Shown here piece after piece: positions 34,527 through 46,002 of a stretch of 64,000 nt of DNA. Origin of the DNA: Williamsia sterculiae (GTDB taxonomy: Bacteria; Actinomycetota; Actinomycetes; Mycobacteriales; Mycobacteriaceae). Position 1 is the first letter of the stretch. Every line of letters starts with the position of its first letter. The notes under the pieces were generated by a model. It ran no database searches. It was not told where the DNA came from and was given only the letters and a program-made list of their open reading frames with translations. Both the position numbers and the translations under genes were made by a program. The stretch covers positions 1 to 64,000 of the forward strand of contig NZ_FTNT01000002.1 in assembly GCF_900156495.1 (NCBI RefSeq), written 5' to 3'.

Positions 34527-34974
34527 TGCGGGACTGCTGCTGCACCGCGACCGCGGTGACGGTCCCGAGCTGCTCATCGCGCATCCCGGTGGACCCTTAT
34601 GGGCGCGGAAGGACGACGGGGCATGGTCGATACCGAAGGGCGAGTACGGCCCCGATGAGGACGCGCTGACCGCCGCGCGACGCGAATTCGCCGAGGAGGT
34701 GGGATTGGCGGTGCCCGCGGGTCCGGTCGTCCCGCTCGGCGAGGAGCGACAACGCAGCGGCAAGATCGTCACGGTCTTCGCGTTGGCCGCCGACCTCGAC
34801 ATCACCGACGCGCACAGCAACACCTTCGAGATGGAATGGCCACGCGGATCCGGCCGCCTGGGTGAATTCCCGGAGGTCGACCGCGTCGCCTGGACGGCCG
34901 CGGACACCGCAACCGCCAAACTGGTCAGCGGACAGCGTGTCTTCGTGGAGCGACTCCTGGCCACACTCGGCTGA
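34513..34974 (+). CDS. NUDIX hydrolase
   Basis: 153 residues. The NUDIX box G-x5-E-x7-REFAEEVG is complete, starting at GEYGPDEDALTAARREF near residue 40. N-terminal KRSAGLLLHRD and WSIPKGEY resemble the short bacterial diadenosine-polyphosphate/NTP pyrophosphohydrolases of the MutT group. The GTG at 34513 overlaps the accD3 stop by 14 nt, so translation is coupled. Substrate unknown. Confidence 0.88.
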   Translation: MAKRSAGLLLHRDRGDGPELLIAHPGGPLWARKDDGAWSIPKGEYGPDEDALTAARREFAEEVGLAVPAGPVVPLGEERQRSGKIVTVFALAADLDITDAHSNTFEMEWPRGSGRLGEFPEVDRVAWTAADTATAKLVSGQRVFVERLLATLG

Positions 34975-34984
34975 CCGGAGGCGC

Positions 34985-35296
34985 TCAGCAGCGCGTGCGT
35001 GGACGACCGCGGCCGCGCTTGTGTGCGACCCGCACCCCGTCGACGAAGATCTCGCCTCCCCACACGCCGTGCGGTTCGCGGCGTTCGAGAGCGCCGGCAA
35101 GACAGGTGGTCAGCACCGGACACCCCCGGCACAGCTGTTGTGCGCGACGCAGCTGATGCGGATGTTCAGCGAACCACAGGTCGGGATCACCCGCGAGGCA
35201 GGGGAGTTCGGTGGGTACGGGGCGCCGCGTGGTGCCGGGACACCGGTGTTGGAGGACACGGGACTGAAGGGAACGGGCTGGGGGCGGGGTCGGCAT
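34985..35296 (-). CDS. whiB7: WhiB7-type iron-sulfur transcriptional regulator
   Basis: 103 residues. Four cysteines for a [4Fe-4S] cluster are C33, C56, C59 and C65. The G-V-W-G-G-E turn is at about residues 78-83. The C-terminal AT-hook RGRGRPR is specific to WhiB7, which activates intrinsic antibiotic resistance genes by binding the sigma-A region 4. The N-terminus has an extra Cys (C19) and is about 15 residues longer than in M. tuberculosis; a later GTG or TTG is possible. In mycobacteria whiB7 has a long leader with an upstream ORF; here only 46 nt separate it from the preceding gene on the same strand. Confidence 0.85.
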   Translation of the reverse strand: MPTPPPARSLQSRVLQHRCPGTTRRPVPTELPCLAGDPDLWFAEHPHQLRRAQQLCRGCPVLTTCLAGALERREPHGVWGGEIFVDGVRVAHKRGRGRPRTRC

Positions 35297-35342
35297 GCGC
35301 CGAACCTAGCGACACCCTCCGACAACTCCGGATAAGCAGTGG

Positions 35343-36029
35343 TCAGACGGAGTTCTCGAGCGTCGGCAGCACCAGCGCCCACGGTCGGCGCCACCCACCA
35401 GCGATCGACACGTCGTCGGCAAGGAACTCCGACCGCGGCAGCGACACCACACGGCCCGACGAGGGCTCGTAGACCGCACAGGCGTCGTCGTCCACCCCCA
35501 CCGCCAGCACGATGTGCCGGGGCAGGAGGTCGGTGCCAATGAACAACGCCACCGGGCGGTCACTCGACGCCGTCACCGACAGGTCGTGCCAGGCCCGGTC
35601 GAGATGATCGGGGTGCACCAGTCTGGTGCGGTACCGGGTGGTCGGGACGATGCGGTCGAGTTCGCCGGACATGCCTTCCGGCGAGGTGCCCAGTCGCCGC
35701 GGCCATCCCCACTGTCCGCGCAGCGGGGCAACCGCGTTGGTGCGCCGGTGGGTCGCGGTCAGCGCATCGGCGAACCGTTGTCGGGTCGCCGTGGGGTCCG
35801 GTCCCCAGATGCCGCGCCGGAACGACGGCTCGACCAGCATCCTGGCGACCACGAGGGCGGCGGACCCGCACGCGGTCTCGTCCGGCAACTGTGTCAACCG
35901 CAGCCGACCGTCCCGGAGTGACTCGACGAGCAGGTCGGACCTCTCGGGCGAGATCGACGGGTCGGGACGAAGTGAACGGTGCGGGACGCGATCGGCGAGC
36001 ACCGCCCGGGGAACCGGCAACCGCGTCAT
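35343..36029 (-). CDS. C39-like papain-fold protein (possible cysteine peptidase)
   Basis: 228 residues, no signal peptide. Its layout resembles C39-like peptidases: a Cys in ETACGSAALVVARML (near residue 54) like the CGPAAL motif, and a distal His in RHIVLAVGVDDD followed by VYEPSSGRVV, where the third catalytic residue usually sits. I see no further family marker, and the enzyme could be inactive or a transglutaminase-like relative. It overlaps the TetR gene as ATGA and precedes whiB7 on the same strand. Confidence 0.5.
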   Translation of the reverse strand: MTRLPVPRAVLADRVPHRSLRPDPSISPERSDLLVESLRDGRLRLTQLPDETACGSAALVVARMLVEPSFRRGIWGPDPTATRQRFADALTATHRRTNAVAPLRGQWGWPRRLGTSPEGMSGELDRIVPTTRYRTRLVHPDHLDRAWHDLSVTASSDRPVALFIGTDLLPRHIVLAVGVDDDACAVYEPSSGRVVSLPRSEFLADDVSIAGGWRRPWALVLPTLENSV

Positions 36030-36583
36030 CGGCGGGCCCCCAGCAGCACCGCGACCAGGTCCAGCGCGGTCTCGATCTCGGCGTGGTCACCGCCCAGCAG
36101 AGGCGCGTACAGGTGCACGTCGGAGATGCGGACGATGGCCCCGGCCAACGGTTCCGGGTCCATCGGCAGTTGTAGACCGGACCGTGCCTGCTCGTCGCGG
36201 AGCATCTCCGCGCAGACCCGGGACGCGGTGGACTGGATGGCGCCCGGGAGCAGAGCCAGTCGGATGAACAGCAGTGGCTCACGCGCGGTGAGGACTCGCA
36301 GCGGACGGGAGCGGTCAACGGCCCGCATCATCGCCTCCTGTACCGACAGCACCCGATCCACTCCGGTGCCACGAGCGTGTCTCACCGCGTGCCGGTAGGT
36401 CTGCTCGGTCGCGGTGGCCAGGACCGCGGCGAGCAGGTCCTCGCGGTTGCCCACATGTCGGTACAGCGTGGCCCGGCCGACGCCGAGCCGATCGGCCAGT
36501 GCCGACATGTCGAGCGGTCGGCCGGCGAGGTACAACTCCGTCGCGGCGTCGAGCGCCTGGGCACGCGGGTTGCTCAACGACAT
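36026..36583 (-). CDS. TetR-family regulator (QsdR-like)
   Basis: 185 residues. Helix-turn-helix at about residues 10-55 (MSALADRLGVGRATLYRHVGNREDLLAAV). The C-terminal part has a GAIVRISDVHLYAPLLGGD segment like QsdR-type TetR regulators. It is divergent from the SDR-acyl-CoA dehydrogenase operon, and the shared gap contains a 23-bp palindrome over a promoter. It probably represses the degradation operon and itself. The C39-like gene downstream is translationally coupled to it. Confidence 0.85.
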   Translation of the reverse strand: MSLSNPRAQALDAATELYLAGRPLDMSALADRLGVGRATLYRHVGNREDLLAAVLATATEQTYRHAVRHARGTGVDRVLSVQEAMMRAVDRSRPLRVLTAREPLLFIRLALLPGAIQSTASRVCAEMLRDEQARSGLQLPMDPEPLAGAIVRISDVHLYAPLLGGDHAEIETALDLVAVLLGARR

Positions 36584-36635
36584 CGCTCGCTCCTTCCGGC
36601 ATCACCGATGGTCGCCTGATCACACCACCGGGCAC

Positions 36636-36677
36636 TTGACAGCACCCACGGTGCGAGACACACTCAGGAAGTGTCTC
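36636..36677 (+). promoter_or_regulatory. Promoter with overlapping TetR-type operator
   Basis: TTGACA at 36636-36641 is followed after 17 nt by a weak -10 (CACACT). The inverted repeat GAGACAC (36655-36661), 9-nt spacer, GTGTCTC (36671-36677) covers the -10 and start region. It lies between the divergent TetR and SDR genes and fits a TetR dimer site. Confidence 0.6.
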
Positions 36678-36723
36678 ACAGAGTGATCTGTGTCACCACC
36701 CGATCAGGATCAGGAGGTCCCCT

Positions 36724-37542
36724 ATGGACATCGAGAGACGGGTCGCCATCGTGACCGGTGGCGGTTCCGGCATCGGAGCGGCCGTCGCGCGGCACCTCGC
36801 CGACGCGGGCGCCCGAGTGGTGGTGGCCGACCTCGACGGTGCGGCCGCCGACGCGGTGGCGCAATCGATCAGTGCCGGTCACGCCGACGCAGCGATCGGG
36901 GTGCGCGCCGATGCCGCGGACACCGCCGACATCACCGCGTTGATCGAGCTGGCCGGCACCGAATTCGGACCCGTGGACATCTACGTCGCCAACGCGGGAA
37001 TCGCCGGGGCGCCGGGCCTCGACGTCTCCGAGGCCGAATGGGATCTCTCCTTCGGGATCAACCTGCGGGCCCACATCCGCGCCGCGCAGCTGCTCGTGCC
37101 CGATTGGATCGACCGCGGCGCAGGCTATTTCCTGTCCACCGCCTCGGCGGCGGGTCTGCTCACGCAGATCAACTCGGCAACGTACAGCGTCACCAAACAC
37201 GCAGCGGTGGGATTCGCCGAATGGTTGTCGGTGACCTACGGCGACCGGGGGGTGCGCGTCAGCTGCCTGTGCCCGATGGGTGTGGACACCCCACTCCTGC
37301 GGGCCGGTCAGCGCTCCGCCGACCCGGCCGCCAATGCCGCGATGCGTGCGGTGACCACCGCAGGCGCGGTGTTGACGGCGGATGCGGTCGCCGAGTCGGT
37401 GATCACCGCGATCGGGGACGAGCGGTTCCTGGTCCTCCCGCACCCCGAGGTGCTGGAGATGTACCGGCAGAAGGGCGCCGATTACGACCGATGGCTCGCC
37501 GGGATGCGCCGGTATCAGCGCATCGTCACCGAGGGGGCATGA
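36724..37542 (+). CDS. Short-chain dehydrogenase/reductase
   Basis: 272 residues, Rossmann fold. Cofactor motif TGGGSGIG near residues 11-18, with Asp at the end of strand 2 (VVVADLDG) pointing to NAD(H). NAG motif YVANAGIAG, catalytic Ser in LSTASAAG and Y-x-x-x-K in YSVTKHA. It is first in an operon with an acyl-CoA dehydrogenase and a phosphotransferase, a grouping typical of fatty-acid or steroid/alkyl degradation sets. The ATG at 36724 follows AGGAGG. Substrate unknown. Confidence 0.87.
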   Translation: MDIERRVAIVTGGGSGIGAAVARHLADAGARVVVADLDGAAADAVAQSISAGHADAAIGVRADAADTADITALIELAGTEFGPVDIYVANAGIAGAPGLDVSEAEWDLSFGINLRAHIRAAQLLVPDWIDRGAGYFLSTASAAGLLTQINSATYSVTKHAAVGFAEWLSVTYGDRGVRVSCLCPMGVDTPLLRAGQRSADPAANAAMRAVTTAGAVLTADAVAESVITAIGDERFLVLPHPEVLEMYRQKGADYDRWLAGMRRYQRIVTEGA

Positions 37543-38786
37543 TGCACGACTTCTTCGACACGTCCGAACGCGCCGCGCGCTATCGGGATGACCTGCTGGA
37601 CTTCATGGCGACGTCGGTCTACCCCGCGGAGTCGATCTACCACGAGCAGCTCGCGGCCGCAGGTGACCCGCACACCCAGCCGCAGGTCCTCGAGGATCTC
37701 AAGGCGGAGGCGCGATCTCGCGGCCTGTGGAACCTGTTCCACCCCGATCCGCAGTGGGGTCCGGGACTGACCAACCTCGAGTACGCGCCGCTCGCGGAGA
37801 TCATGGGTCGCAGCCATCTCGGATCCGAGGCCTGCAATTGCAACGCCCCCGACACCGGCAACATCGAGGTACTCAGCCTGTTCGGCTCCGACGAACACAA
37901 GGAGCGCTACCTGGTTCCGCTGTTGGACGGCACGATGGCGTCGGCCTTCGCGATGACCGAACCGCAGGTCGCCAGCTCGGACGCCACCAACATCGAGATG
38001 TCCATGGTGCGCGACGGCGACCACTATGTGCTCAACGGCCGTAAATGGTGGACGTCCAACGCACTGCATCCGCTGTGCCGGGTGATGATCGTCATGGGCA
38101 AGACGGATCCGGTGGCGGCGGCCCATCGGCAGCAGTCGATGCTGGTCGTCCCCATCGACGCGCCGGGGGTCACCGTCCTGCGCGGGCTGCCGGTGTTCGG
38201 TTACCAGGACCGCGAGGGTCACGCCGAGGTGGTCTTCGACGACGTCCGGGTTCCCGTCTCCGACGTGTTGGCCGGTGAGGGTGCGGGTTTCGCGATCAGT
38301 CAGGCCCGGTTGGGTCCCGGCCGGATCCACCACTGCATGCGGGCCATCGGGATGGCCGAACGCGCACTGGAACTCATGTGCGACCGGGCCCGGGCACGGG
38401 TCACCTTCGGTGCGCCGATCGCCGACCGCGCCAACATCCAGGACTGGATCGCCGAGGCACGTATCGACATCGAGGCCACCCGACTGCTCACGCTCAAGGC
38501 CGCGTACATGATGGACACGGTCGGCAACAAGGAGGCCCGCACCGAGATCGCGGCCATCAAGGTCGCGGCCCCGGCCATGGCCCTGCGGATCGTCGACCGG
38601 GCGATCCAGGTGCACGGTGGCGCGGGAGTGTCCGACGACTTCCCGTTGGCCTCGTTCTGGGCTCACCTGCGCACCCTGCGGTTGGCCGATGGTCCCGACG
38701 AGGTGCACAAGCGGTCCATCGCCCGCCACGAGCTGCGCAGGTCGCAGCGGCGGGAAGACGCCGCGCGCGAGGGCTCCGATGCCTGA
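37539..38786 (+). CDS. Acyl-CoA dehydrogenase
   Basis: 415 residues. It is an FAD-dependent enzyme that makes the 2,3-double bond of acyl-Co[19 protein letters not shown] carries the acyl/FAD-binding TEP-x-x-x-S region and KWWTSNA follows. The C-terminal helical domain has [15 protein letters not shown] and [16 protein letters not shown]. It resembles the large actinobacterial FadE-type subgroup related to mammalian ACAD10/11. The start overlaps the SDR stop (ATGATG), giving translational coupling. The phosphotransferase gene overlaps its end. Confidence 0.9.
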   Translation: MMHDFFDTSERAARYRDDLLDFMATSVYPAESIYHEQLAAAGDPHTQPQVLEDLKAEARSRGLWNLFHPDPQWGPGLTNLEYAPLAEIMGRSHLGSEACNCNAPDTGNIEVLSLFGSDEHKERYLVPLLDGTMASAFAMTEPQVASSDATNIEMSMVRDGDHYVLNGRKWWTSNALHPLCRVMIVMGKTDPVAAAHRQQSMLVVPIDAPGVTVLRGLPVFGYQDREGHAEVVFDDVRVPVSDVLAGEGAGFAISQARLGPGRIHHCMRAIGMAERALELMCDRARARVTFGAPIADRANIQDWIAEARIDIEATRLLTLKAAYMMDTVGNKEARTEIAAIKVAAPAMALRIVDRAIQVHGGAGVSDDFPLASFWAHLRTLRLADGPDEVHKRSIARHELRRSQRREDAAREGSDA

Positions 38787-39834
38787 TCGCGACAGGCGCG
38801 ATCAGGTGGCAGGCGTCGACCCCGCCACCCTGAACCGCTGGCTCGACGAAATCGGTGTCCGCACACCGGTGCAGATCGAGCGAATCGGTCTCGGACAGTC
38901 CAATCTGACCTATGCGATCACCGACGGCGACGGTCGTCGCCGGGTGCTGCGCCGACCACCGGTGGGGACGTTGCTCGCCTCCGCGCACGACGTACTACGC
39001 GAGGCGCGGATCATGACGGCGTTGCGCGACAGCGCGGTTCCGGTGCCGGAGGTGATCGCGGTCGCCGAGGCGGGGGAACTCACCGATGTACCGGTGGTGC
39101 TGATGGAATTCGTCGACGGGGTGGTGCTGGACCGGATGGACGTGGCCACCGAACTCGGTGACGACCAGCGCCGGGCGGTGGGCCTGGCCATGCCGATGAC
39201 GCTGGCGCGCATCAACGGGGTGGATCTCGACGCCGTCGGCCTGGCCGATCTGGCCGGTCGCAAACCGTATGCGACACGGCAGCTCGATCGGTGGTCCGCG
39301 CAGTGGCAGAAGTCCCGCTGGCAGAATACCGAGACCGACGACGTACCGCTGATGGATCAACTGGCGCAACGGCTGCGGGCGGCGATCCCCGAACAGACCG
39401 AGGTGACCCTGGTGCACGGGGACTTCCACCTGCGCAACGTGATCGTCGCGGAACACGGCGGTGACATCCGGGCCGTGGTCGACTGGGAACTGTCCACCCT
39501 CGGTGACCCTCTCGCCGACATCGGCAGCATGCTGGCCTACTGGGCCGAGCCGGGAGACGCACTGGGCGCGAGCTTCTCGATGTCGGCGCTACCGGGCTTC
39601 CCCGGTCGTGACGAGCTGGCCGAGGAGTATCTCGCCATCACCGGTCGCAGCCGCGAGTCGATGCAGTACTGGCATGCGCTGGGGGTGTGGAAGATCGCGG
39701 TCATCGTCGCCGGGGTGGTCGCACGGACGACCGCCCGACCCGAGAATCGGGCGCAGGCCGACACTCCGTCGGGCGGTCTGGTGTCGCAGTTGGCCGCCGA
39801 GGCGGACGTGGTGGCCACCCGATACGGCATCTGA
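38779..39834 (+). CDS. APH-family phosphotransferase (ACAD10/11-type kinase)
   Basis: 351 residues, protein-kinase-like fold of the aminoglycoside phosphotransferase family. Catalytic loop [11 protein letters not shown] near residue 215 and metal-binding [18 protein letters not shown]-terminal [12 protein letters not shown] is the nucleotide loop. In ACAD10/11 the same kinase is fused to an acyl-CoA dehydrogenase and phosphorylates 4-hydroxyacyl-CoA before elimination; here the two genes overlap by 8 nt, which suggests the same two-step use of hydroxyacids. This role is inference from fold and context, not an antibiotic-resistance call. Confidence 0.85.
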   Translation: MPDRDRRDQVAGVDPATLNRWLDEIGVRTPVQIERIGLGQSNLTYAITDGDGRRRVLRRPPVGTLLASAHDVLREARIMTALRDSAVPVPEVIAVAEAGELTDVPVVLMEFVDGVVLDRMDVATELGDDQRRAVGLAMPMTLARINGVDLDAVGLADLAGRKPYATRQLDRWSAQWQKSRWQNTETDDVPLMDQLAQRLRAAIPEQTEVTLVHGDFHLRNVIVAEHGGDIRAVVDWELSTLGDPLADIGSMLAYWAEPGDALGASFSMSALPGFPGRDELAEEYLAITGRSRESMQYWHALGVWKIAVIVAGVVARTTARPENRAQADTPSGGLVSQLAAEADVVATRYGI

Positions 39835-39854
39835 CCGGCGAGACAGCCACCGCG

Positions 39855-40958
39855 TCAGAACATGATGACCTGGCGGATGGCACGGCCGTCGGCGAGTTGG
39901 TCCATTGCCGAGTTGATGTCGGACAACGCGATCCGCGAGGAGATCAGTCTCTCGACCGGCAACCTGCCGTCCCGCCACATCTGCGAGTACCGGGGGATGT
40001 CACGACGGGGGACCGCCGAACCGAGATAGCTGCCGACGATGGTCCGGGCCTCCGCCGTGATGATCAGCGGCGAGATCTCCGCGCGGGCCGACGGCGCGGG
40101 GAGCCCGACCGTGACGGTGGTGCCGCCTGCCGCCGTCGCGGTCACCGCCGTCTCGAAAGCCCTTGCGTTACCCGCGCACTCGATCACGCGGTCGGCTCGG
40201 ATGCCATCGTCGAGCACCTGCCGGGGAGTGTAGGTCTCATGTGCGCCGAGGGCGGTCGCCTCGCGGAGCTTCTCCTCGAGAGTGTCGACGGCCACGATGC
40301 GCGACGCGCCTTCGGCGACAGCGACCAGCAACGCCGCCATACCCACCCCGCCGAGCCCGACGATCATGACCGAATCCCGCGGACCGGGGCGGGCCGCGTT
40401 GAGGACGGCACCCCCACCGGTGAGCACGGCGCAGCCGAGCACCGCGGCCACCTCGGGAGGGATGTCGGCGCCGACCACGACCGCCGATGCCGCGTCCACC
40501 ACCGCGTGGGTGGCGAATCCGGAGACGCCGAGGTGGTGGTGCACCGACCCGTCGTCGTCGGTCAACCGGAAACCGCCGGAGAGCATCTCACCGGCGTTGT
40601 TGGCCGCGGTGCCGGGCACACACGGCAACCGACCGTCGGCGGCACAGCCGCTGCAGTCCTCACACCGCGGCAGGAACGACATCACCACCCGGTCGCCGAC
40701 GCCGATATCGCGGACATCGGCGCCGCGGTCGGTGACGATCCCGGCAGCCTCGTGCCCGATCAGCATGGGCACCGGACGCACCCGGTTGCCGTCGACCACG
40801 CTGAGATCGGAGTGACACACGCCTGCCGCCTCCATCCGTACCAGGATCTCGGTGGGCCCGGGCGGGGAGAGTTCGAGATCGCGGACGACGATGGGTCGGG
40901 ATTCCCGGTACGGCCGCGGGCGACCGATCTCCTCCAGGACGGCGCCGGTGATGTGCAA
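39855..40958 (-). CDS. Zinc-dependent alcohol dehydrogenase
   Basis: 367 residues, MDR superfamily. Catalytic zinc ligands: Cys in AAGVCHSDL (near residue 41) and His in GHEAAG; structural zinc cysteines in CEDCSGCAADGRLPC. The NAD domain has VGLGGVGMAALL. It oxidises an alcohol to an aldehyde. The TTG at 40958 is chosen because AAGGAGAG lies 4 nt upstream and the frame above it has no site. It is convergent with the phosphotransferase gene and divergent from the thioesterase, so it probably belongs to the same degradation region but is separately transcribed. Confidence 0.88.
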   Translation of the reverse strand: MHITGAVLEEIGRPRPYRESRPIVVRDLELSPPGPTEILVRMEAAGVCHSDLSVVDGNRVRPVPMLIGHEAAGIVTDRGADVRDIGVGDRVVMSFLPRCEDCSGCAADGRLPCVPGTAANNAGEMLSGGFRLTDDDGSVHHHLGVSGFATHAVVDAASAVVVGADIPPEVAAVLGCAVLTGGGAVLNAARPGPRDSVMIVGLGGVGMAALLVAVAEGASRIVAVDTLEEKLREATALGAHETYTPRQVLDDGIRADRVIECAGNARAFETAVTATAAGGTTVTVGLPAPSARAEISPLIITAEARTIVGSYLGSAVPRRDIPRYSQMWRDGRLPVERLISSRIALSDINSAMDQLADGRAIRQVIMF

Positions 40959-41052
40959 CGATCTCTCCTTCTGTGCCGCGCTCTCGTACGCGTCCACTAT
41001 GCCGCCTGCCCCGGAACCAGGGGCAGACACACGACGACTAGGTTGACACACC

Positions 41053-41511
41053 ATGAGCGACTCTCACGACGAGGTGGATCCGGCCGGCTTCGGGGTGCTG
41101 TGGCCGGTGGGCACTCGGTGGGATGACAACGACCACTACGGTCACGTCAACAACGTCACCTACTACGCCTTCTTCGACACGGCGGTGAACGCGTGGCTGA
41201 TCGCCGTCACCGGGGTCGACATCCGCACCCTGCCTGCGATCGGGGTGGTCGCCGAGACGTCGTGCCGGTATCTGCGCGAGTTGTCGTTCCCTGACCAGCT
41301 GGCCGTCGGCATCGCCGTCGAGCGCCTGGGCAGCCGCAGCGTCACCTACCGCCTGGCCATCTTCCGGCGAGACGGCGATGCGCTGCAGCCGGCCGCGACG
41401 GGTCGTTTCGTGCACGTGTACGTCGACGCCGAGACCCGGCGGTCGGTCGCGATCCCCGAGCAGATCCGTTCCGCAGTGGCCGAACTCGAGGCTCAGCAGC
41501 AGCGGCCCTGA
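41053..41511 (+). CDS. Hotdog-fold acyl-CoA thioesterase (4HBT family)
   Basis: 152 residues. Characteristic TRWDDNDHYGHVNNVTYYAFF near residues 22-42 (20-residue family motif around D-x-x-GHVNN) and later CRYLRELSFPD. It hydrolyses acyl-CoA thioesters, probably to release products from the neighbouring acyl-CoA pathway. The start codon is 94 nt from the divergent alcohol dehydrogenase. Its last 19 nt overlap the convergent YbdD-like gene. Confidence 0.87.
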   Translation: MSDSHDEVDPAGFGVLWPVGTRWDDNDHYGHVNNVTYYAFFDTAVNAWLIAVTGVDIRTLPAIGVVAETSCRYLRELSFPDQLAVGIAVERLGSRSVTYRLAIFRRDGDALQPAATGRFVHVYVDAETRRSVAIPEQIRSAVAELEAQQQRP

Positions 41512-41698
41512 GGGTTGCGGTCCTGGTGGTCCCAGCGGGTACGCCAGTACTGCCGTTCCGACATCGGTGGCTCACCCGGGTGGGCGGCCGCCTGATGCGC
41601 GACGTAGTGGCCGTAGTCTCCGTCGCCCATCACGCTGCCCACGTACCACCGGACTGCTGCCCAGCCGCGTCGCAGAGCGCCTCCGGCGGTCGCGCGGG

Positions 41699-41702
<4 letters not shown>
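41493..41702 (-). CDS. YbdD/YjiX family small protein
   Basis: 69 residues. It matches the DUF466 family: R-x-x-x-GVVG-like GDGDYGHYVAHQAAAHPGEPP and MSERQYWRTRWD, with a Cys-Cys C-terminus. In enterobacteria this small protein is needed for activity of the pyruvate transporters CstA/BtsT. It overlaps the cstA stop as ATGA, so the pair is translated together. The frame is short and its 3' end overlaps the thioesterase gene by 19 nt. Confidence 0.85.
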
Positions 41703-43972
<2,270 letters not shown>

Positions 43973-44041
43973 CGCGATCCTCCGATCATCGAGCGGTGTG
44001 GCGGAGGTCACGCTACTCGGTGGGGTCGTCGACCATCACCG

Positions 44042-44061
44042 GTCGGGTGGGTTTGCCCGAC
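44042..44061 (-). terminator. Hairpin after the patatin gene
   Basis: GTCGGG (44042-44047), 8-nt loop, CCCGAC (44056-44061), beginning 8 nt downstream of the patatin stop on the minus strand and ahead of cstA. It probably separates the two transcription units. Confidence 0.45.
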
Positions 44062-44069
44062 TCAGACGC

Positions 44070-44915
44070 TCAGTTCCACATGCTCGCAAAACGTTCGGCG
44101 TCGGCGTCGGCCTGGCGGACACCTGCGGTGGCCGCCGCTCCCCGGCGTGAGTGGTCGAGGTAATCGCGGCCGATGGCCCGGCGGGACGCGCGGTCCGGTG
44201 TGGCCATCGAGTCGGTGGTGGCACCGATGCGACGCAGCTGTCTGACGATGGTCTGGGAGAACGGTATCGGCGCGTCGATGGGGGCCAGGACCACGACCCG
44301 ATCGTGGCCGCGGGCCAGGTCGGCATTGGCCGATGACCGCGCGCCGCCGTCGACGTACCGGTGTCCGTCGATCTCCACCGGCGTGTAGGCGCCCGGGATC
44401 GCGCAGCTCGCGGCGACCGCACGGTGCAGCGGTACGCCGTCGTCACGGGTGAACACCCGCAGCGCACCGCTCTGCGCGTCCACCGCGGCGACGTGCAGAG
44501 CGCCGTCGGGCCAGAAGTCGGGGACCCGTCGGGCACGCATGGCCGCGAACCTGGCCTGCGCGGTCGGTACGTCGGGGTGGACGGCGCGATCCAGCGCCCA
44601 CCGGCCGAGGCGTCGGCCACGCAGCTCCTCGTCGCGCCCCGAGCGCAGCAGTTCCACCGCCAGACGCAGGGTGGTGAGCAGGGACATGTGCACGTCCATG
44701 GTGTCCAGCGGGGGTCGCTGCTGCATGTCGTACAGCTCTTCCACGCCGATGCCGCTGCGTAGCAGGGCTCCGGTGACCGATCCGGCGGAGGTTCCGACGA
44801 TGAGATCGGCTTCGGTCAGGTCGACGCCGCGTTTGGCCAGCCCGCAGAGCATTCCCGCCTGCCACGCCGTCCCGGTGATGCCGCCGCCGCCGAGCACGAG
44901 CGCACGAGTCGTCAT
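44070..44915 (-). CDS. Patatin-like phospholipase
   Basis: 281 residues. Oxyanion hole LGGGGITG at the N-terminus, nucleophile in GTSAGS (near residue 44) and the catalytic Asp in VDGGARS. No signal peptide. It is a cytosolic Ser-Asp lipid acyl hydrolase with unknown lipid substrate. Single gene, flanked by a hairpin downstream. Confidence 0.88.
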   Translation of the reverse strand: MTTRALVLGGGGITGTAWQAGMLCGLAKRGVDLTEADLIVGTSAGSVTGALLRSGIGVEELYDMQQRPPLDTMDVHMSLLTTLRLAVELLRSGRDEELRGRRLGRWALDRAVHPDVPTAQARFAAMRARRVPDFWPDGALHVAAVDAQSGALRVFTRDDGVPLHRAVAASCAIPGAYTPVEIDGHRYVDGGARSSANADLARGHDRVVVLAPIDAPIPFSQTIVRQLRRIGATTDSMATPDRASRRAIGRDYLDHSRRGAAATAGVRQADADAERFASMWN

Positions 44916-44983
44916 GGCGCAACCCTATGCGGCGTGACGGGTTGACGACGACGTGGTGCGCGGGTTCAACCGACGTTGACGGT

Positions 44984-45949
44984 TCAGCCGATACCGACCA
45001 CGGGGTGCGGTTCATACAGCTCCTCCAGGTAGGTCACCTCGTCGTCGCTCAGCGTGATCTCCGTCGCGGTGACGGCGTCGCGCAGGTGCTCGTCCCTGGT
45101 GACCCCGACGATGGGGGCGGTGGTCCGGGAGCCGACCCATGCCAGTGCGATCACGGCGGGTGGGAGGTCGCGTCGTGCGGCGACCTCGAGCACGCGCGCC
45201 ACCACGTGCTGGTCGGCGTCGCGGTAGAGCGACCTGCCGAACTCGTCGGTGTCGGCGCGGGCGGTGGCCTGATCCCACGGCCGGGTCAACCGACCGCGGG
45301 CCAACGGGCTCCACGGGATGACTCCGATGCCCTGGTCTGCGCACAGCGGCAGCATCTCTCGCTCCTCCTCACGGTAGAGGAGGTTGTAGTGGTCCTGCAT
45401 GGAGACGAATCGCGTCCACCCACCTGTCTCGGCGACGTGCTGGGCCTTGGCGAACTGCCACGCGTACATCGATGACGCACCGAGATAACGCGCCTTTCCC
45501 GCCCGCACGACGTAGTGCAACGCCTCCATCGTCTCCTCGATCGGCGTGTCCGGATCCCACCGGTGGATCTGATAGAGGTCCACGTGGTCGGTGCCGAGGC
45601 GTCGCAGGCTGTTGTCGATCTCGGCGAGGATGGCCTTACGCGACAGACCCCCGCCGTAGGGCCCGGGACGCATCCGTTGGAACACCTTGGTGGCGATCAC
45701 CACGTCGTCACGGTCGGCCATGTCGGCCAGGGCTCGGCCGACGATCTCCTCACTGCTGCCCAGCGAGTACATGTTCGCGGTGTCGAATGTGGTGACACCC
45801 GCGTCGAGTGCGGCGGCGATGATCCGGCGGCTCTCGTCCTCGGGGAGCGTCCACGCGTGGGTACCGCGCCCCGACTCACCGAAACTCATACATCCCAGGA
45901 TGATCCGGGAGACCTTCAGACCGCTGGCACCGAGATTCACGTAGCGCAT
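44984..45949 (-). CDS. Aldo/keto reductase
   Basis: 321 residues, TIM barrel. MRYVNLGASGLKVSRIILG at the start, D-x-x-x-x-Y catalytic pair in TFDTANMYSLGSSEE (about residues 58-72), VIATKV with the Lys, and IHRWD with the His. NADPH-dependent carbonyl reduction, substrate unknown. The ATG at 45949 is used because a -10-like TAGCGT ends 7 nt before it. Divergent from the SDR gene at 46003. Confidence 0.88.
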   Translation of the reverse strand: MRYVNLGASGLKVSRIILGCMSFGESGRGTHAWTLPEDESRRIIAAALDAGVTTFDTANMYSLGSSEEIVGRALADMADRDDVVIATKVFQRMRPGPYGGGLSRKAILAEIDNSLRRLGTDHVDLYQIHRWDPDTPIEETMEALHYVVRAGKARYLGASSMYAWQFAKAQHVAETGGWTRFVSMQDHYNLLYREEEREMLPLCADQGIGVIPWSPLARGRLTRPWDQATARADTDEFGRSLYRDADQHVVARVLEVAARRDLPPAVIALAWVGSRTTAPIVGVTRDEHLRDAVTATEITLSDDEVTYLEELYEPHPVVGIG

Positions 45950-46002
45950 ACGATCCACGCTAGTCCGCACCGACACTCGCGCCGTCGACGTAGGCTGCGG
46001 CC

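Noticed and set aside
36690-37538. Upstream extension of the acyl-CoA dehydrogenase frame through the SDR gene
   Set aside because: The SDR frame there is clearly coding; the ATG at 37539 overlapping the SDR stop is the sensible start.
38779-39834. Aminoglycoside resistance kinase
   Set aside because: The APH fold is present, but coupling to an acyl-CoA dehydrogenase and the family resemblance point to a metabolic ACAD10/11-type kinase.
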